In this document: positions 51,018 to 59,526 of the stretch, in pieces
Layout: each line of letters starts with the position of its first letter
Position numbering within the stretch: position 1 is the stretch's first letter
Assembly: GCF_001270745.1 (NCBI RefSeq)
Contig: NZ_KQ434751.1
Location: 579,539 to 643,538 of the forward strand
Direction: 5' to 3'
DNA length: 64,000 bases
Origin: Jiangella muralis
Lineage (GTDB): Bacteria > Actinomycetota > Actinomycetes > Jiangellales > Jiangellaceae
The notes under the pieces: model-generated
What the model saw: the letters and a program-made list of their open reading frames with translations, nothing else
Databases searched by the model: none
What the model was told of the DNA's origin: nothing
Translations under genes and position numbers: made by a program

Positions 51018-51052
51018 CCCGCGGCGGCCGTGGTTGCCACGGCCGCCGCGGG
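51018..51052. terminator. long hairpin terminator between convergent genes
   Basis: CCCGCGGCGGCCGTGG at 51018-51033 is followed by TTG and its exact reverse complement to 51052, a 16-bp GC-rich perfect stem. It lies 6 bp after the fic stop and 26 bp before the stop of the convergent glycosidase gene, so it can serve both directions. There is no long T-run, as is common in actinomycetes. Confidence 0.8.
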
Positions 51053-51077
51053 TGTCCGTCAGAGGATGGATCGCGTC

Positions 51078-53240
51078 CTACTTCGTGACCACGAACAGCC
51101 GGCCCTCACCGGGGGCGAGCGTCACCGCGAGCGTGTGGTTCACGGCGTCGAAACCGGCGCCCACCGGCAGGCCGGTCGACTTCGAGATCTCCTCGACGTT
51201 CACGATCGTGGCGTCGATGTCGAAGGTCACCGTGCGCCCGGTGGTGTTGTCGCGGTTCACCACGAACACGTACTCCTTGCCCGTCGCGTCGGCGAGGTGG
51301 CTGATCACGGCCGGCTTCGTCGCGTCCGTGGGTTGCCAGTCGAAGCTCGCCGGCAGCGCCGTCGTCCCGGCCGGGAGGCTGGTGCCGGTGTGGTAGACGG
51401 CATCGGCGTCGAGCCGCTGGAGCACGCCGCCCAGCGCGAGCACTTCGGCGTTGAGCTGCTGCGCCCAGCCGTACGAGGGGTTGGGCGTGCCGTCGGTGTT
51501 GACGAGCGACTGGAAGAACTCCGCGAACGGCGGCTTCCAGTAGGTGAAGTAGATGAGTCCCTTGGCCCTGTAGGCGAGGTTCGTATACACCTGGTACCGC
51601 ATGTCGTTCTGGCTGGGCGCCCGCAGCATTCCGGTGATCCCCACCGACTGGAGGTACGACCAGAAGTCGACGGCGGCGGCGCGCGACTGGTCCCGAATCA
51701 CCTCGAGGTTGCTGAAGTACCCGGCGTTCACCGTCGTGCCGGAGGGCGGGAACGGGTAGTGGTCGAACACGAGGACGTCCGGCTCGGTCGACGCCCAGCG
51801 GTAGACGTAGTCGTCGTAACTGAACGGCTCGATCGACTGGTTCACGGTGAACCAGAAGTCCGCGCCGACGGGGGCGCCGTTCACGTACGCCCCGGTCTCC
51901 ACGCCGTACCACTTCTTGCCGGCGAGCGAACGCGTCACCCAGCCCACCGAGTCGTTCCCGCCGCCGTTGTGGGTCAGCTCCAGGTAGTACGAGGTGCCGG
52001 GCGTCACCGTGGCATTGAGCGCGAAGCCGGGCCAGTTGGTGGCGGGCTGGGAGGACAGAGTGGCGCTCGCCACCGCCGTGGTCCTGGCCGGGGAGTCCCA
52101 GAGCGTCAGCGTCAGCGCCTCACCCGCACCCCACGTGGCGCGGTCGATCCACCACTGGATCGTGTCGATGTGGCTGGTCGCCCGCCCGGTCGTGAAGACC
52201 TGGCCGAGCCGGTTGGTCGAACGGACGAACTCGCCCGTGTTGTGGGCGAACTCCATGCCGAGCAGCGCGTTGTTCGCGTAGTTGGGGTTGAGGTTGACGT
52301 AGACGGGCTTGGCGGGGTCGTTGGCGCGGATCGCCTCCGTGGCCACGTCGACCTGGGAGAACTGCTGTGCGCTGGGCTCGTCCACCAGGTGGTACCCGCG
52401 GACGGCGTTGCGGCCCGCGTAGTGCTGGACGACGTTCTGGATGACGGTGTCGCTCGGCCGCCCGCCGTCGTTCCACGACCGGCGTTCGGCTCCGACGGTG
52501 AAGCCGAGGTCGGCGGACTGCACGACGCCGTTGAGGTAGGCCGTGCCGGCCGGGTAGGCGGTGCCGGGGCCGGCGGCCGTGCTGACGGGGGACGCGCTGG
52601 TGCTCGTGACCTCGAAGTAGAAGGTCGTGCCCGAGGCGATGAACAGGTCGAAGTCGAACCGGGTGCCGCCGGACGCGGCCGGGGCGCTGAGCGACGACGT
52701 GGCCACCTGCTGGGCCTTGTCGGGCCCGCTGTACACGGTGAGCGTGAGGGTCTGCCCGGACGTCCAGGTCGCCGGGTTGATCGGCAGCTCGATGTAGTCG
52801 AGGATCATCGCGCCCTCGCTCGCCGGGGTGGCGAACGTCTGGCCCGGCGCCGACGTCGTGGAGATGGCGTACGACGAGCCGGTCGCCGCGGAGCCGAACT
52901 GGCTGGGCGTGAAGTCGATCGACCGGTCGCTGACGAACATGCTCAGCCCGGTCTGCTCGGCCAGGCTCAGGGCCGCGTCGACGGTCGCGAACGACGCGAC
53001 GAGGTTCCCCGTGATGACGAAGTTCGCGTTCATGTCGCGGATGCGCTGGTAGTTGGCCAGTGTTGTGGCCGCTGGATTGGGCGGGGAGAAGATCCCGATC
53101 GGGAAGGCGTCTGCGGCGCCTTCGACCGATGGGCTGGCGGGCTGCGCCGCCGGGCCGGCCGTCGCCGGGAGCAGCCCGGCGGCCAGCCCGATGACGGCGA
53201 CACCGGCCGCGAGCGTACGTGCACGGAATCTCGTGATCAC
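51078..53240 (-). CDS. secreted TIM-barrel glycoside-hydrolase-like protein with duplicated insert domain
   Basis: A 720-residue exported protein with a signal peptide (VAVIGLAAGLLPATA, cleavage near 29-32). Barrel segments (FPIGIFSPPNP; NANFVITGN; GYHLVDEPS with candidate acid Glu288; PVYVNLNPNYANN; VLVFDHYPFPP; KGLIYFTYWKPP) are split by two related beta-rich inserts, about 130-252 and 345-470, each starting GQxF and containing the pattern ATWxxGxxLTLTxxxxP. A C-terminal beta-sandwich (about 640-720) closes it. It resembles beta-galactosidase-type clan A enzymes but the family is not certain. GTG 53240 follows GGAGG. Confidence 0.72.
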   Translation of the reverse strand: MITRFRARTLAAGVAVIGLAAGLLPATAGPAAQPASPSVEGAADAFPIGIFSPPNPAATTLANYQRIRDMNANFVITGNLVASFATVDAALSLAEQTGLSMFVSDRSIDFTPSQFGSAATGSSYAISTTSAPGQTFATPASEGAMILDYIELPINPATWTSGQTLTLTVYSGPDKAQQVATSSLSAPAASGGTRFDFDLFIASGTTFYFEVTSTSASPVSTAAGPGTAYPAGTAYLNGVVQSADLGFTVGAERRSWNDGGRPSDTVIQNVVQHYAGRNAVRGYHLVDEPSAQQFSQVDVATEAIRANDPAKPVYVNLNPNYANNALLGMEFAHNTGEFVRSTNRLGQVFTTGRATSHIDTIQWWIDRATWGAGEALTLTLWDSPARTTAVASATLSSQPATNWPGFALNATVTPGTSYYLELTHNGGGNDSVGWVTRSLAGKKWYGVETGAYVNGAPVGADFWFTVNQSIEPFSYDDYVYRWASTEPDVLVFDHYPFPPSGTTVNAGYFSNLEVIRDQSRAAAVDFWSYLQSVGITGMLRAPSQNDMRYQVYTNLAYRAKGLIYFTYWKPPFAEFFQSLVNTDGTPNPSYGWAQQLNAEVLALGGVLQRLDADAVYHTGTSLPAGTTALPASFDWQPTDATKPAVISHLADATGKEYVFVVNRDNTTGRTVTFDIDATIVNVEEISKSTGLPVGAGFDAVNHTLAVTLAPGEGRLFVVTK

Positions 53241-53250
53241 GATCGCCTCC

Positions 53251-53286
53251 GTTCATGTAGCTGAACCATTGTGTTCAACCGTGAAC
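53251..53286. promoter_or_regulatory. GTTCA/TGAAC array before the secreted glycosidase gene
   Basis: GTTCA at 53251, TGAAC at 53262, GTTCA at 53273 and TGAAC at 53282 form two inverted repeats (spacers 6 and 4) with half-sites 11, 11 and 9 bp apart. The array starts 11 bp upstream of the start codon, so binding would block both transcription and ribosome access. Its phasing recalls the sialidase operator array. Confidence 0.5.
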
Positions 53287-53291
53287 CGAGG

Positions 53292-54353
53292 CTAGGGGGC
53301 GGTCATCGCCGGTGTCAACGATCGGACGGCGGGGACGTCGATCTCCACGAGCACGGGCGGGGCCGCGCGGTGGCGGGCCCAGTCGGTGACCATGCCGTGC
53401 CGGAAGACGGCGACCAGGCGGCCGCCCGGCGGATAGCGGCGCACGTTCCCCCGCGCGTCCTCGGCGGTGAAGCCGTCCGGTCCCGCCGTCGCGGGCAGGG
53501 CGAAGCCGTACGCCTGGTCGTCCGCGGTGCGCCGTAGCCATCGCAGGAGGTGGGTGAGGTCCGGTGAGTCGTGCTCGACGATGTCGGCGGAGCCGTCCCG
53601 GTGCACCTGCGCGGTCCGGATCGGCGCCCCGCGCGTGCTCCCCGGCAGGATCCGGACCAGCTCCGGCTCCACGCGGACGTCCGGGTCCAGGACGTCCACG
53701 ACGGACGCGGGGCCGGCCTCCGCCGGCGGCGTCGCCGGGTGGTCGTCGATTCGCCCGCCGATCGCGGGCCGGAAGTTCAGGTGGGCCAGGTACATCAGCG
53801 GCCTCGGCTCACCACTGAGGTTCGTGATCTCCACGCGGCTGTCGAGCAGTGCCGAGCCCGCTGTCATCGTCACGCTCGTGCGCACGCCGAAGTACGGCCC
53901 GAATCCCGTCGCGGAGACGAACCCGCCCTCGATCCGGAGTGTCAACGGGTCGCCGGGGGTGACGACGAGGACGACGTCGCGATGCCGGGCGTTGGGCAGC
54001 TCCCCGTGCGGCGCGTGCACGTCGGCCGGGCCCGGCCGGCCCATGGCGCTACCGCCGCAGTGGATGAGGTACGCCCCGTTGTTGCGCATGTACTCGGTGG
54101 TGCGCACGGGCTCGGTGAAGGTCGACCGCATGGTGAGGCGCCGCCCGTGGAACCGGGCGTCCCAGATCTGCTGGCCCTGGAACGGCAGGACGACGATGTC
54201 CCCGACGTCGTGCGCGATCCGCAACGCCGCCACTCCGGAGGCGTAGCGGAAGGCGGTGACCAGGAACGGCCCGGTCGAGAGGACCTCCGCCGGAGTCTTC
54301 CGGAACAACCGGGGCGCCAGCGGCAGCCGGACCGGATCAGCCGAGCGGGACAT
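53292..54353 (-). CDS. DUF4432-family aldose-epimerase-like protein
   Basis: A 353-residue galactose-mutarotase-fold protein of the DUF4432 group: VVLPFQGQQIWDARFHGR, CGGSAMGRPGPADVHAPHGELP (His pair in the sugar site), YFGVRTSVTM and LMYLAHLNFRPA. Proteins of this type in sugar catabolic clusters are proposed to act on keto or aldose anomers. Start ATG 54353 with GGAGGGC upstream; the first 17 nt overlap the end of the oxidoreductase gene. Last gene of the operon. Confidence 0.82.
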   Translation of the reverse strand: MSRSADPVRLPLAPRLFRKTPAEVLSTGPFLVTAFRYASGVAALRIAHDVGDIVVLPFQGQQIWDARFHGRRLTMRSTFTEPVRTTEYMRNNGAYLIHCGGSAMGRPGPADVHAPHGELPNARHRDVVLVVTPGDPLTLRIEGGFVSATGFGPYFGVRTSVTMTAGSALLDSRVEITNLSGEPRPLMYLAHLNFRPAIGGRIDDHPATPPAEAGPASVVDVLDPDVRVEPELVRILPGSTRGAPIRTAQVHRDGSADIVEHDSPDLTHLLRWLRRTADDQAYGFALPATAGPDGFTAEDARGNVRRYPPGGRLVAVFRHGMVTDWARHRAAPPVLVEIDVPAVRSLTPAMTAP

Positions 54354-55293
54354 GACGACCGCCCTCCTGCAGCGACCGTTCGACCGCGTCGGCGAGCGCC
54401 ACTGCCGTGACGGCGTCGTGGACCCGGAGCCGCGCTGACGGCGTCCCGCGCTCGACGCAGTCCAGGAAGTGCGCCAGCTCGTCGGCGAGCGCCTCGGCGT
54501 AGACCTCTGCGGCGCCGGGGAGGCGCTCGGTCTGCCCGCCGGACCGGATCTCGCCGTCCCGCGCGCCCAGGCGCATCGTGGCGGTGGTCGTCGCACCTCG
54601 GATCACGAGCACGTCCTCCTCATCATGGGCGCCGCCGGCCCAGTCGCCGCTCACCATTACTGCCGGTCCGTCCGCGACGTCGATCTCCGCCCGGCAGGAG
54701 GTGATCCGCCCGTCCGGCCGCCACGTCGCCGTCGCACGCACGCCGGTGATCGCCCCGTCGTCGACGAACCAGGAGACGAGATCGAGGTCGTGGATCATCG
54801 TCAGCCGCACGAGGCTCTCGCCGGGGAAGTCGTCGAGATGACGGCTCGCCCGGGTCCGCGAGGCGCGGAGCTCACCGAGCGCCCCCTGCTCGGCGAGGCG
54901 ACGCATGCGCAGGTACGGAGCGGCGAAGCGCAGCAGGTGGCCGACCAGGACCGGACGACCCGGCGTGGCGCGCTCCAGCGCCTCGGCGTCCCGCCGTCCC
55001 GTGGCGATCGGCTTCTCGACGAGCACCCCGACACCGGCCGCGACGAGGTCCGGCACGATGGTCCCGCGGTGCGCAGCCGGCACCGCCACGGACGCGGCGG
55101 CCGGCGGGCCGGTGGCGAGCAGCGACGCGACGTCCGGGAAGGGCACGGCGCCGAACTCCCGGGCCGCGGCCGTCGCGCGCGAGAGATCCGGGTCGACGAC
55201 CGCCGTGACGCGCGCCCGCGGCAGCCGCGCGAAGGCCCGCAGATGTTCCGTGCCGAAGCGGCCGGCGCCGATGACCGCGACCGGGACGCTCAT
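54337..55293 (-). CDS. Gfo/Idh/MocA-family oxidoreductase (first of four)
   Basis: A 318-residue NAD(P)-dependent sugar or polyol dehydrogenase family member: Rossmann loop GAGRFGTEHLRAF, EKPIA at about residue 94 with catalytic Lys, and MIHDLDLVSWF with the catalytic His. It is coupled to the M20 peptidase gene by ATGA overlap. Four such enzymes in one locus suggest stepwise oxidation, reduction or epimerisation of a cyclitol or sugar. Confidence 0.88.
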   Translation of the reverse strand: MSVPVAVIGAGRFGTEHLRAFARLPRARVTAVVDPDLSRATAAAREFGAVPFPDVASLLATGPPAAASVAVPAAHRGTIVPDLVAAGVGVLVEKPIATGRRDAEALERATPGRPVLVGHLLRFAAPYLRMRRLAEQGALGELRASRTRASRHLDDFPGESLVRLTMIHDLDLVSWFVDDGAITGVRATATWRPDGRITSCRAEIDVADGPAVMVSGDWAGGAHDEEDVLVIRGATTTATMRLGARDGEIRSGGQTERLPGAAEVYAEALADELAHFLDCVERGTPSARLRVHDAVTAVALADAVERSLQEGGRHVPLG

Positions 55294-56423
55294 CCGGCCG
55301 CCCCGGCCGCGTCGTCGAGGTGCCGGAGCGCGGCGTGCAGCGCCCGGCTCGCCCGCACGACGTCCCCCAGTTCGACCCACTCGTCGTCCGCGTGCGCCTG
55401 GTCGATGGACCCGGGCCCGAAGACGACGGCCGGCACCCCGGCACGGCCGAGCTTGCTCGCGTCGGTGCCGAACCGCACGCCGGCCGGACGCGGGTCCAGG
55501 CCCTGTTCACGCAGCGCCGCCCCCAGCGCTCGCGGCAGCGGCCCGTCCGGGGCCGACAGCAGCCCGCCGTCGGCGAGCAGCTCCCGCACGACGATCTCTC
55601 CTGGCAGCAGCGCCCGGATCTCGGCGAGCACCGCCGCCGGATCGTCGGCCGGAGCGGTCCGCACCTCGACGCCCACCGTGCAGGAATCGGGGACGACGTT
55701 CATCGCCGAGCCGCCACGGATCGTCGCGACGGTGAGGACGGAGCCCGCGGCGGCCCGCGCCGCGTGCCACCGTTCGAGGTCGTCGATCATCCGCAGCGCG
55801 CCGACGATGGCGTTGCGGCCGCCGTCGCCGCGGGACGTATGGGCGGACACTCCGGGCACGTCGGCCTCGAACCGGATCACCCCGTGGTGCCGGGTCACGA
55901 TCCGCAGCTCGGTGGGCTCGAGCACGATGGCGAGATCGGGGGCCGCCCCTGTGGCGAGGCGATGCGTGATGCCGCGGAACGCGTGCTCCTCGTCGACGGC
56001 CAGTAGCAGGCTGAGGTCCACGTGGCGCAGCGCCCCCTCTCTCGCCAGTCGCTCGACGGCCGTGTACGCCGCGGCGATACCGCCCTTCACGTCGCAGGCC
56101 CCGCGCCCGTGGATCCGTCCGCCCTCGACCCGTGCGACGGGGCGTTGCCGCCCCGCGGGGAGGCCGACCGTGTCGAGATGCCCTTCGATCAGCACGGAGA
56201 TCCGCGGCTGCGGGGCGGGCAGCCGCAGGGTGACGTTGCGCCGCCCATCGATGACGTCGGACCGCTCCACCAGGAGCCCCGCGGCGGCCCCTCGCCGGGC
56301 CAGCTCGTCGCCGACGGCGTTCTCCCCCGCCGACGCCGGGTCGTACGCCGGGTTCACGGACGGGATGCCGATGAGCGTCGCGAGCAGCTCCTGGATCGCC
56401 CGGTGCTCGTCGTCGGCGGTCAC
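55290..56423 (-). CDS. M20-family metallopeptidase/deacylase (ArgE/DapE type)
   Basis: A 377-residue M20 enzyme. Metal and catalytic residues: His/Asp in IEGHLDTVG, Asp in GRGACDVKGG, Glu-Glu in AVDEEHAF, Glu in LEPTEL and His in DQAHADDEWVEL. The central dimerisation/lid domain is at about 175-290. Family members cleave N-acyl amino acids, carbamoyl compounds or dipeptides; here it may deacylate an amino sugar or amino acid conjugate. GTG 56423 overlaps the aminotransferase stop. Confidence 0.88.
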   Translation of the reverse strand: MTADDEHRAIQELLATLIGIPSVNPAYDPASAGENAVGDELARRGAAAGLLVERSDVIDGRRNVTLRLPAPQPRISVLIEGHLDTVGLPAGRQRPVARVEGGRIHGRGACDVKGGIAAAYTAVERLAREGALRHVDLSLLLAVDEEHAFRGITHRLATGAAPDLAIVLEPTELRIVTRHHGVIRFEADVPGVSAHTSRGDGGRNAIVGALRMIDDLERWHAARAAAGSVLTVATIRGGSAMNVVPDSCTVGVEVRTAPADDPAAVLAEIRALLPGEIVVRELLADGGLLSAPDGPLPRALGAALREQGLDPRPAGVRFGTDASKLGRAGVPAVVFGPGSIDQAHADDEWVELGDVVRASRALHAALRHLDDAAGAAG

Positions 56424-57550
56424 GACCGGTCCGCCCCGAACGCGGCGAGCGCACGGTCGATGTCGGACTCCGTGCTGAAGCCGTGCACCGAGAACCGCAC
56501 CCGCCCGTCCCCGCCCCACGCGCGCACCCCGCGGTCGAGGAGGCGAACGGCCGCCGCCCTGCCGTCCGGGTGCCGGACGCTGACGTTCCCGGCCCGCCGC
56601 GACGGGTCCGACGGGGTCAGCATGGTGCGGCCCTGCGCCCGCAGGCCGTCGAGGAGCGGGGCGGTCAGCGCCGCGACCCGGCCGGCGATCGCGTCGATAC
56701 CGACGGCGCCGAGCAGGTCGAGCGAGTCGTTGAGCAGGTACACGCCGAGGAGGTTCGGATACCCGAGTTCGAACGCCCGCGCGTCGCGGTGCCGGTGGAT
56801 CGCGTCGAACCGGTCGGGCGCGAACAGGTCCTCGACGGAGCGCCAGCCGACCGCCGACCGCGCGAGGTCGAACTTCTCCGGTGCGGACACCTGCAGGACG
56901 CCCAGGCCGTGCGGCGAGAGCAGCCACTTGTACGTGCTCGACACCAAGGCGTCGGCGTCGGCGGCGCGCACGGGCACGACGCCGAGGGACTGGGTGGCGT
57001 CGAGCACGAAGACCGCGCCGACGGCGTGTGCGCGGTCCCGGAGCCGCGCGGGGTCGAGACGCGCCCCGCTGAGATAGCTCACGTGACTGGAGAGGACCAG
57101 CCGCGTGCGCTCGTCGATGACCGGGGCGAAGTCGTCGGCGGTGAGGCTGCCGCCGGACGTGCGCAGGACCCGCACGTCCACGTCGCGCTCCCGGAGCGCG
57201 ACCAGCGGGAGGACGCCTGCGGGGAACTCGAGGTCGCTGGTGACGACGTTGTCCCCGGCCGCGAGCGGCACCGCGGCGACGAGCCGGTTGATCGCGTCCG
57301 AGGCGTTCTCCAGCACCGCCACCGACGAGGGATCGGCGCCGAGGAGGCCGCCGAGCGACGCGCGGGCGCGGTTCAGCTCGCGTTCGAAGCGGGCCCGGCC
57401 CTCCTCGCCGAGCGCCTTGTCGCGCAGGTAGCGCAGCGCCGCCTCGGCATGGCTGCGCAGAGGGGGACCTTCCGCCCCCGTGTACAGGTGCACGACGTCC
57501 TCGACGCCGACGAGCGCCGCGCGCATCGCGGCCGGATCGGCCCCGCTCAT
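56420..57550 (-). CDS. class V aminotransferase / cysteine-desulfurase-fold enzyme
   Basis: A 376-residue PLP enzyme: LENASDAINRLVAAVPL (phosphate region), LSSHVSYLSGARLD, VLDATQSLGVVPV (PLP Asp and Gln) and the Schiff-base Lys in SSTYKWLLSPHGLG. The family includes serine-glyoxylate transaminases, epimerases and desulfurases. No Fe-S assembly genes are near, so a catabolic transaminase or lyase role is more likely. ATGA overlap with the creatininase-like gene upstream and GTGA overlap downstream. Confidence 0.87.
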   Translation of the reverse strand: MSGADPAAMRAALVGVEDVVHLYTGAEGPPLRSHAEAALRYLRDKALGEEGRARFERELNRARASLGGLLGADPSSVAVLENASDAINRLVAAVPLAAGDNVVTSDLEFPAGVLPLVALRERDVDVRVLRTSGGSLTADDFAPVIDERTRLVLSSHVSYLSGARLDPARLRDRAHAVGAVFVLDATQSLGVVPVRAADADALVSSTYKWLLSPHGLGVLQVSAPEKFDLARSAVGWRSVEDLFAPDRFDAIHRHRDARAFELGYPNLLGVYLLNDSLDLLGAVGIDAIAGRVAALTAPLLDGLRAQGRTMLTPSDPSRRAGNVSVRHPDGRAAAVRLLDRGVRAWGGDGRVRFSVHGFSTESDIDRALAAFGADRS

Positions 57551-58311
57551 CGCTCGCCTCCGCCGGCCGGGATCGCGAAGTACTCACCCACCCGGGCCGT
57601 GATCTCCGCGACGATTCCGGCCAGCGCCGTCCGGCCGAACTCGGCGGTGGCCGCGCCGGCTCCGTCCGTGACGCCGTCGCTGGAGCGCCAGTCCCGCGTG
57701 CGGTCCGCGCGCAGCCCGGGGATCTCGTGGGCGAGGGGCCGCGGTCCCGTGTCGGCGTCGCCCCCGGGATCGCGGACCAGGTCCGGCCGGAGGGCCTTGA
57801 GCAGGCTGGTCTCGAACCTCCCGGCATGCCCCGGCACCGGCGCCGGCAGCGCGGCGGCGGTCTCGGCGGGCACCGCGTCCCAGTAGGAGAGGCCAGCGGT
57901 CGTCCCGCCCGGCTCCTCGACGAGGGCGAGCCGCTCGACCGCCGTCCGCATCGCGGCGTCGTTGCCCCCGTGGCCGTTGAGCAGCAGCGTGCGACGCAGG
58001 GCCTGTCGGCGCAGACCGATCACGAGGTCATGGAGCATCCCGGCGTACACCTCGGCCGAGAACGTGAGGGTGCCGCCGAACGGCAGGTGGTGCCCGGAGA
58101 TCCCGATCGGGATCGTCGGCGTCACGACGACCTCCGCGCTCGTCCCCAGCCGGTCCGCCACGGCGCCGGCGATCGCGGTGACGATCACGGCGTCGGCTCC
58201 GACGGCGAGCTGATCGCCGTGCTGCTCGGTCGCGCCGAGGGGCACGATGACCAGCGGGTCGTCGAGTGCCTGCAGCTCCCGCCGGGTCAGCCGGCCGAAC
58301 TCGTGATGCAC
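57547..58311 (-). CDS. creatininase-family amidohydrolase
   Basis: A 254-residue creatininase-family protein: VPLGATEQHGDQLAVGADA with Glu, His and Asp metal ligands, GHHLPFGGTLTFSAE, LLNGHGGND and the late GHAGRFETS region. Relatives hydrolyse creatinine, cyclic amides or formamides. Start GTG 58311 with AGGTGG five nt upstream; no earlier start fits before the previous stop at 58358. Likely opens a lactam or amide in the pathway. Confidence 0.87.
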   Translation of the reverse strand: MHHEFGRLTRRELQALDDPLVIVPLGATEQHGDQLAVGADAVIVTAIAGAVADRLGTSAEVVVTPTIPIGISGHHLPFGGTLTFSAEVYAGMLHDLVIGLRRQALRRTLLLNGHGGNDAAMRTAVERLALVEEPGGTTAGLSYWDAVPAETAAALPAPVPGHAGRFETSLLKALRPDLVRDPGGDADTGPRPLAHEIPGLRADRTRDWRSSDGVTDGAGAATAEFGRTALAGIVAEITARVGEYFAIPAGGGER

Positions 58312-58357
58312 AGCCCACCTCGATCCCGTCGTCGTGTTGAGTTCCGTGGCACCGGGC

Positions 58358-59521
58358 TCATCCCGCCGGCGTCCACCCCGCGGGCCGCGGCAGCCCGATC
58401 CCCGTCCCCGCCGTCCGCTCACCGGCGGCGTAGGACACCTCCAGTTCGGGCGTGGCGATGCGCTCCCCCGCGGCGATCGACCGCATCGCGGCATCGACGA
58501 CGCCGGTGCTCAGCAGGGTCCGCTCGACCGGCTGCAGGGCACGGCCGGTCCGGACGAGCGCACCGATCTGCGCGGCGAGGAAGGCGAAGTGTCCGTTCGC
58601 GGGAGACCCCTGCAGCCACAGCTGGCAGGAGAACTCCGTGGCCGCGCCCGCGCAGGCGACCGCGAACTGCTGGACCGCCGACCCCAGCATCACCACCTGC
58701 GCCTGCAGGCCATCCCGGTACTCGACCTCGATGACGGCGGAGACGCCGTGCCACGCCGCCGCCCGCGCCTCGTCGTCGAGGTCGAGGGTCACGAGCGCCC
58801 GGCCGAACAGGGCGACGTCGAGGCCGTCGATCGTGCGCGCGTCGGCGCCGTCGAACTCCGCCGCGCGCACGCTCGCGACGCCCGTCTCGCCTCCAGCACG
58901 GCGCTCGACCTGCGCCTGGAGCCCTTCGGCCGCGTGGTACCCGTAGCGCTCGGTCGGGCCGAACCCCACCATGAGCGCGCGTTCCATCCCGGCGCCCAGC
59001 GGCCACTGCGCCGCGGCCGGCACCCGCCAGGTGAGCGGAATCGTCGACCCCGCACCCAGGCCGAAGCCGAGCCGGCGCGCCGTCTCGACCATGCCGGCGG
59101 CGTCGGCTCCCGAGTAGGAGAGCCCTTTGTCGTTGAAGACGGGCACGACCCGGCCGCCGGCCACCATGGCGGCCACCGCGGCGTCGAAGAACCGCCGCCG
59201 CGGATAGAGCTGCTGGCCGTACTCGTTGTGCTCGTACTCACCGTGCTCGCCGATGATCACGACGCCGTCCACGTCGATGCCCCCGGTTCCGGACGACATC
59301 GCCTCGCCGATCGTCTCGGCCCGCCGGATGCCGTGCGCGCGGAGGTAGTCCAGGCCGAGGTCGTCCGGACCGGCCTGCTCCAGATAGACGGCGGCGACGG
59401 TCACGTCCGGACCGTGCCGCGTGCCGTCGAGGTCGTATCCCTCGACGAGACGCGGGATGAGCACGTGCGCGTGCGAGTTGTCGAACCAGGTGGTGCAGAG
59501 GATCGCGATCCGGCCCGGCAT
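58358..59521 (-). CDS. conserved protein of unknown function in the catabolic operon
   Basis: A 387-residue soluble protein without signal peptide. Conserved-looking blocks are CTTWFDNSHAHVLIPRLVEGY, VDGVVIIGEHGEYEHNEYGQ, YPRRRFFDAAVA and VVPVFNDKGLSYSGADA, suggesting a Rossmann-like N-terminal half with charged surface loops that could bind metal or sugar. I have seen such proteins beside Gfo/Idh/MocA enzymes but know no assigned function. It sits between an oxidoreductase gene and the creatininase-like gene in one operon. Confidence 0.7.
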   Translation of the reverse strand: MPGRIAILCTTWFDNSHAHVLIPRLVEGYDLDGTRHGPDVTVAAVYLEQAGPDDLGLDYLRAHGIRRAETIGEAMSSGTGGIDVDGVVIIGEHGEYEHNEYGQQLYPRRRFFDAAVAAMVAGGRVVPVFNDKGLSYSGADAAGMVETARRLGFGLGAGSTIPLTWRVPAAAQWPLGAGMERALMVGFGPTERYGYHAAEGLQAQVERRAGGETGVASVRAAEFDGADARTIDGLDVALFGRALVTLDLDDEARAAAWHGVSAVIEVEYRDGLQAQVVMLGSAVQQFAVACAGAATEFSCQLWLQGSPANGHFAFLAAQIGALVRTGRALQPVERTLLSTGVVDAAMRSIAAGERIATPELEVSYAAGERTAGTGIGLPRPAGWTPAG

Positions 59522-59526
59522 GCGCG

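Noticed and set aside
51030-53264. 744-codon forward frame opposite the secreted glycosidase-like gene
   Set aside because: Arg/Gly/Val-rich mirror frame without motifs; the reverse gene has a signal peptide and repeat domains.
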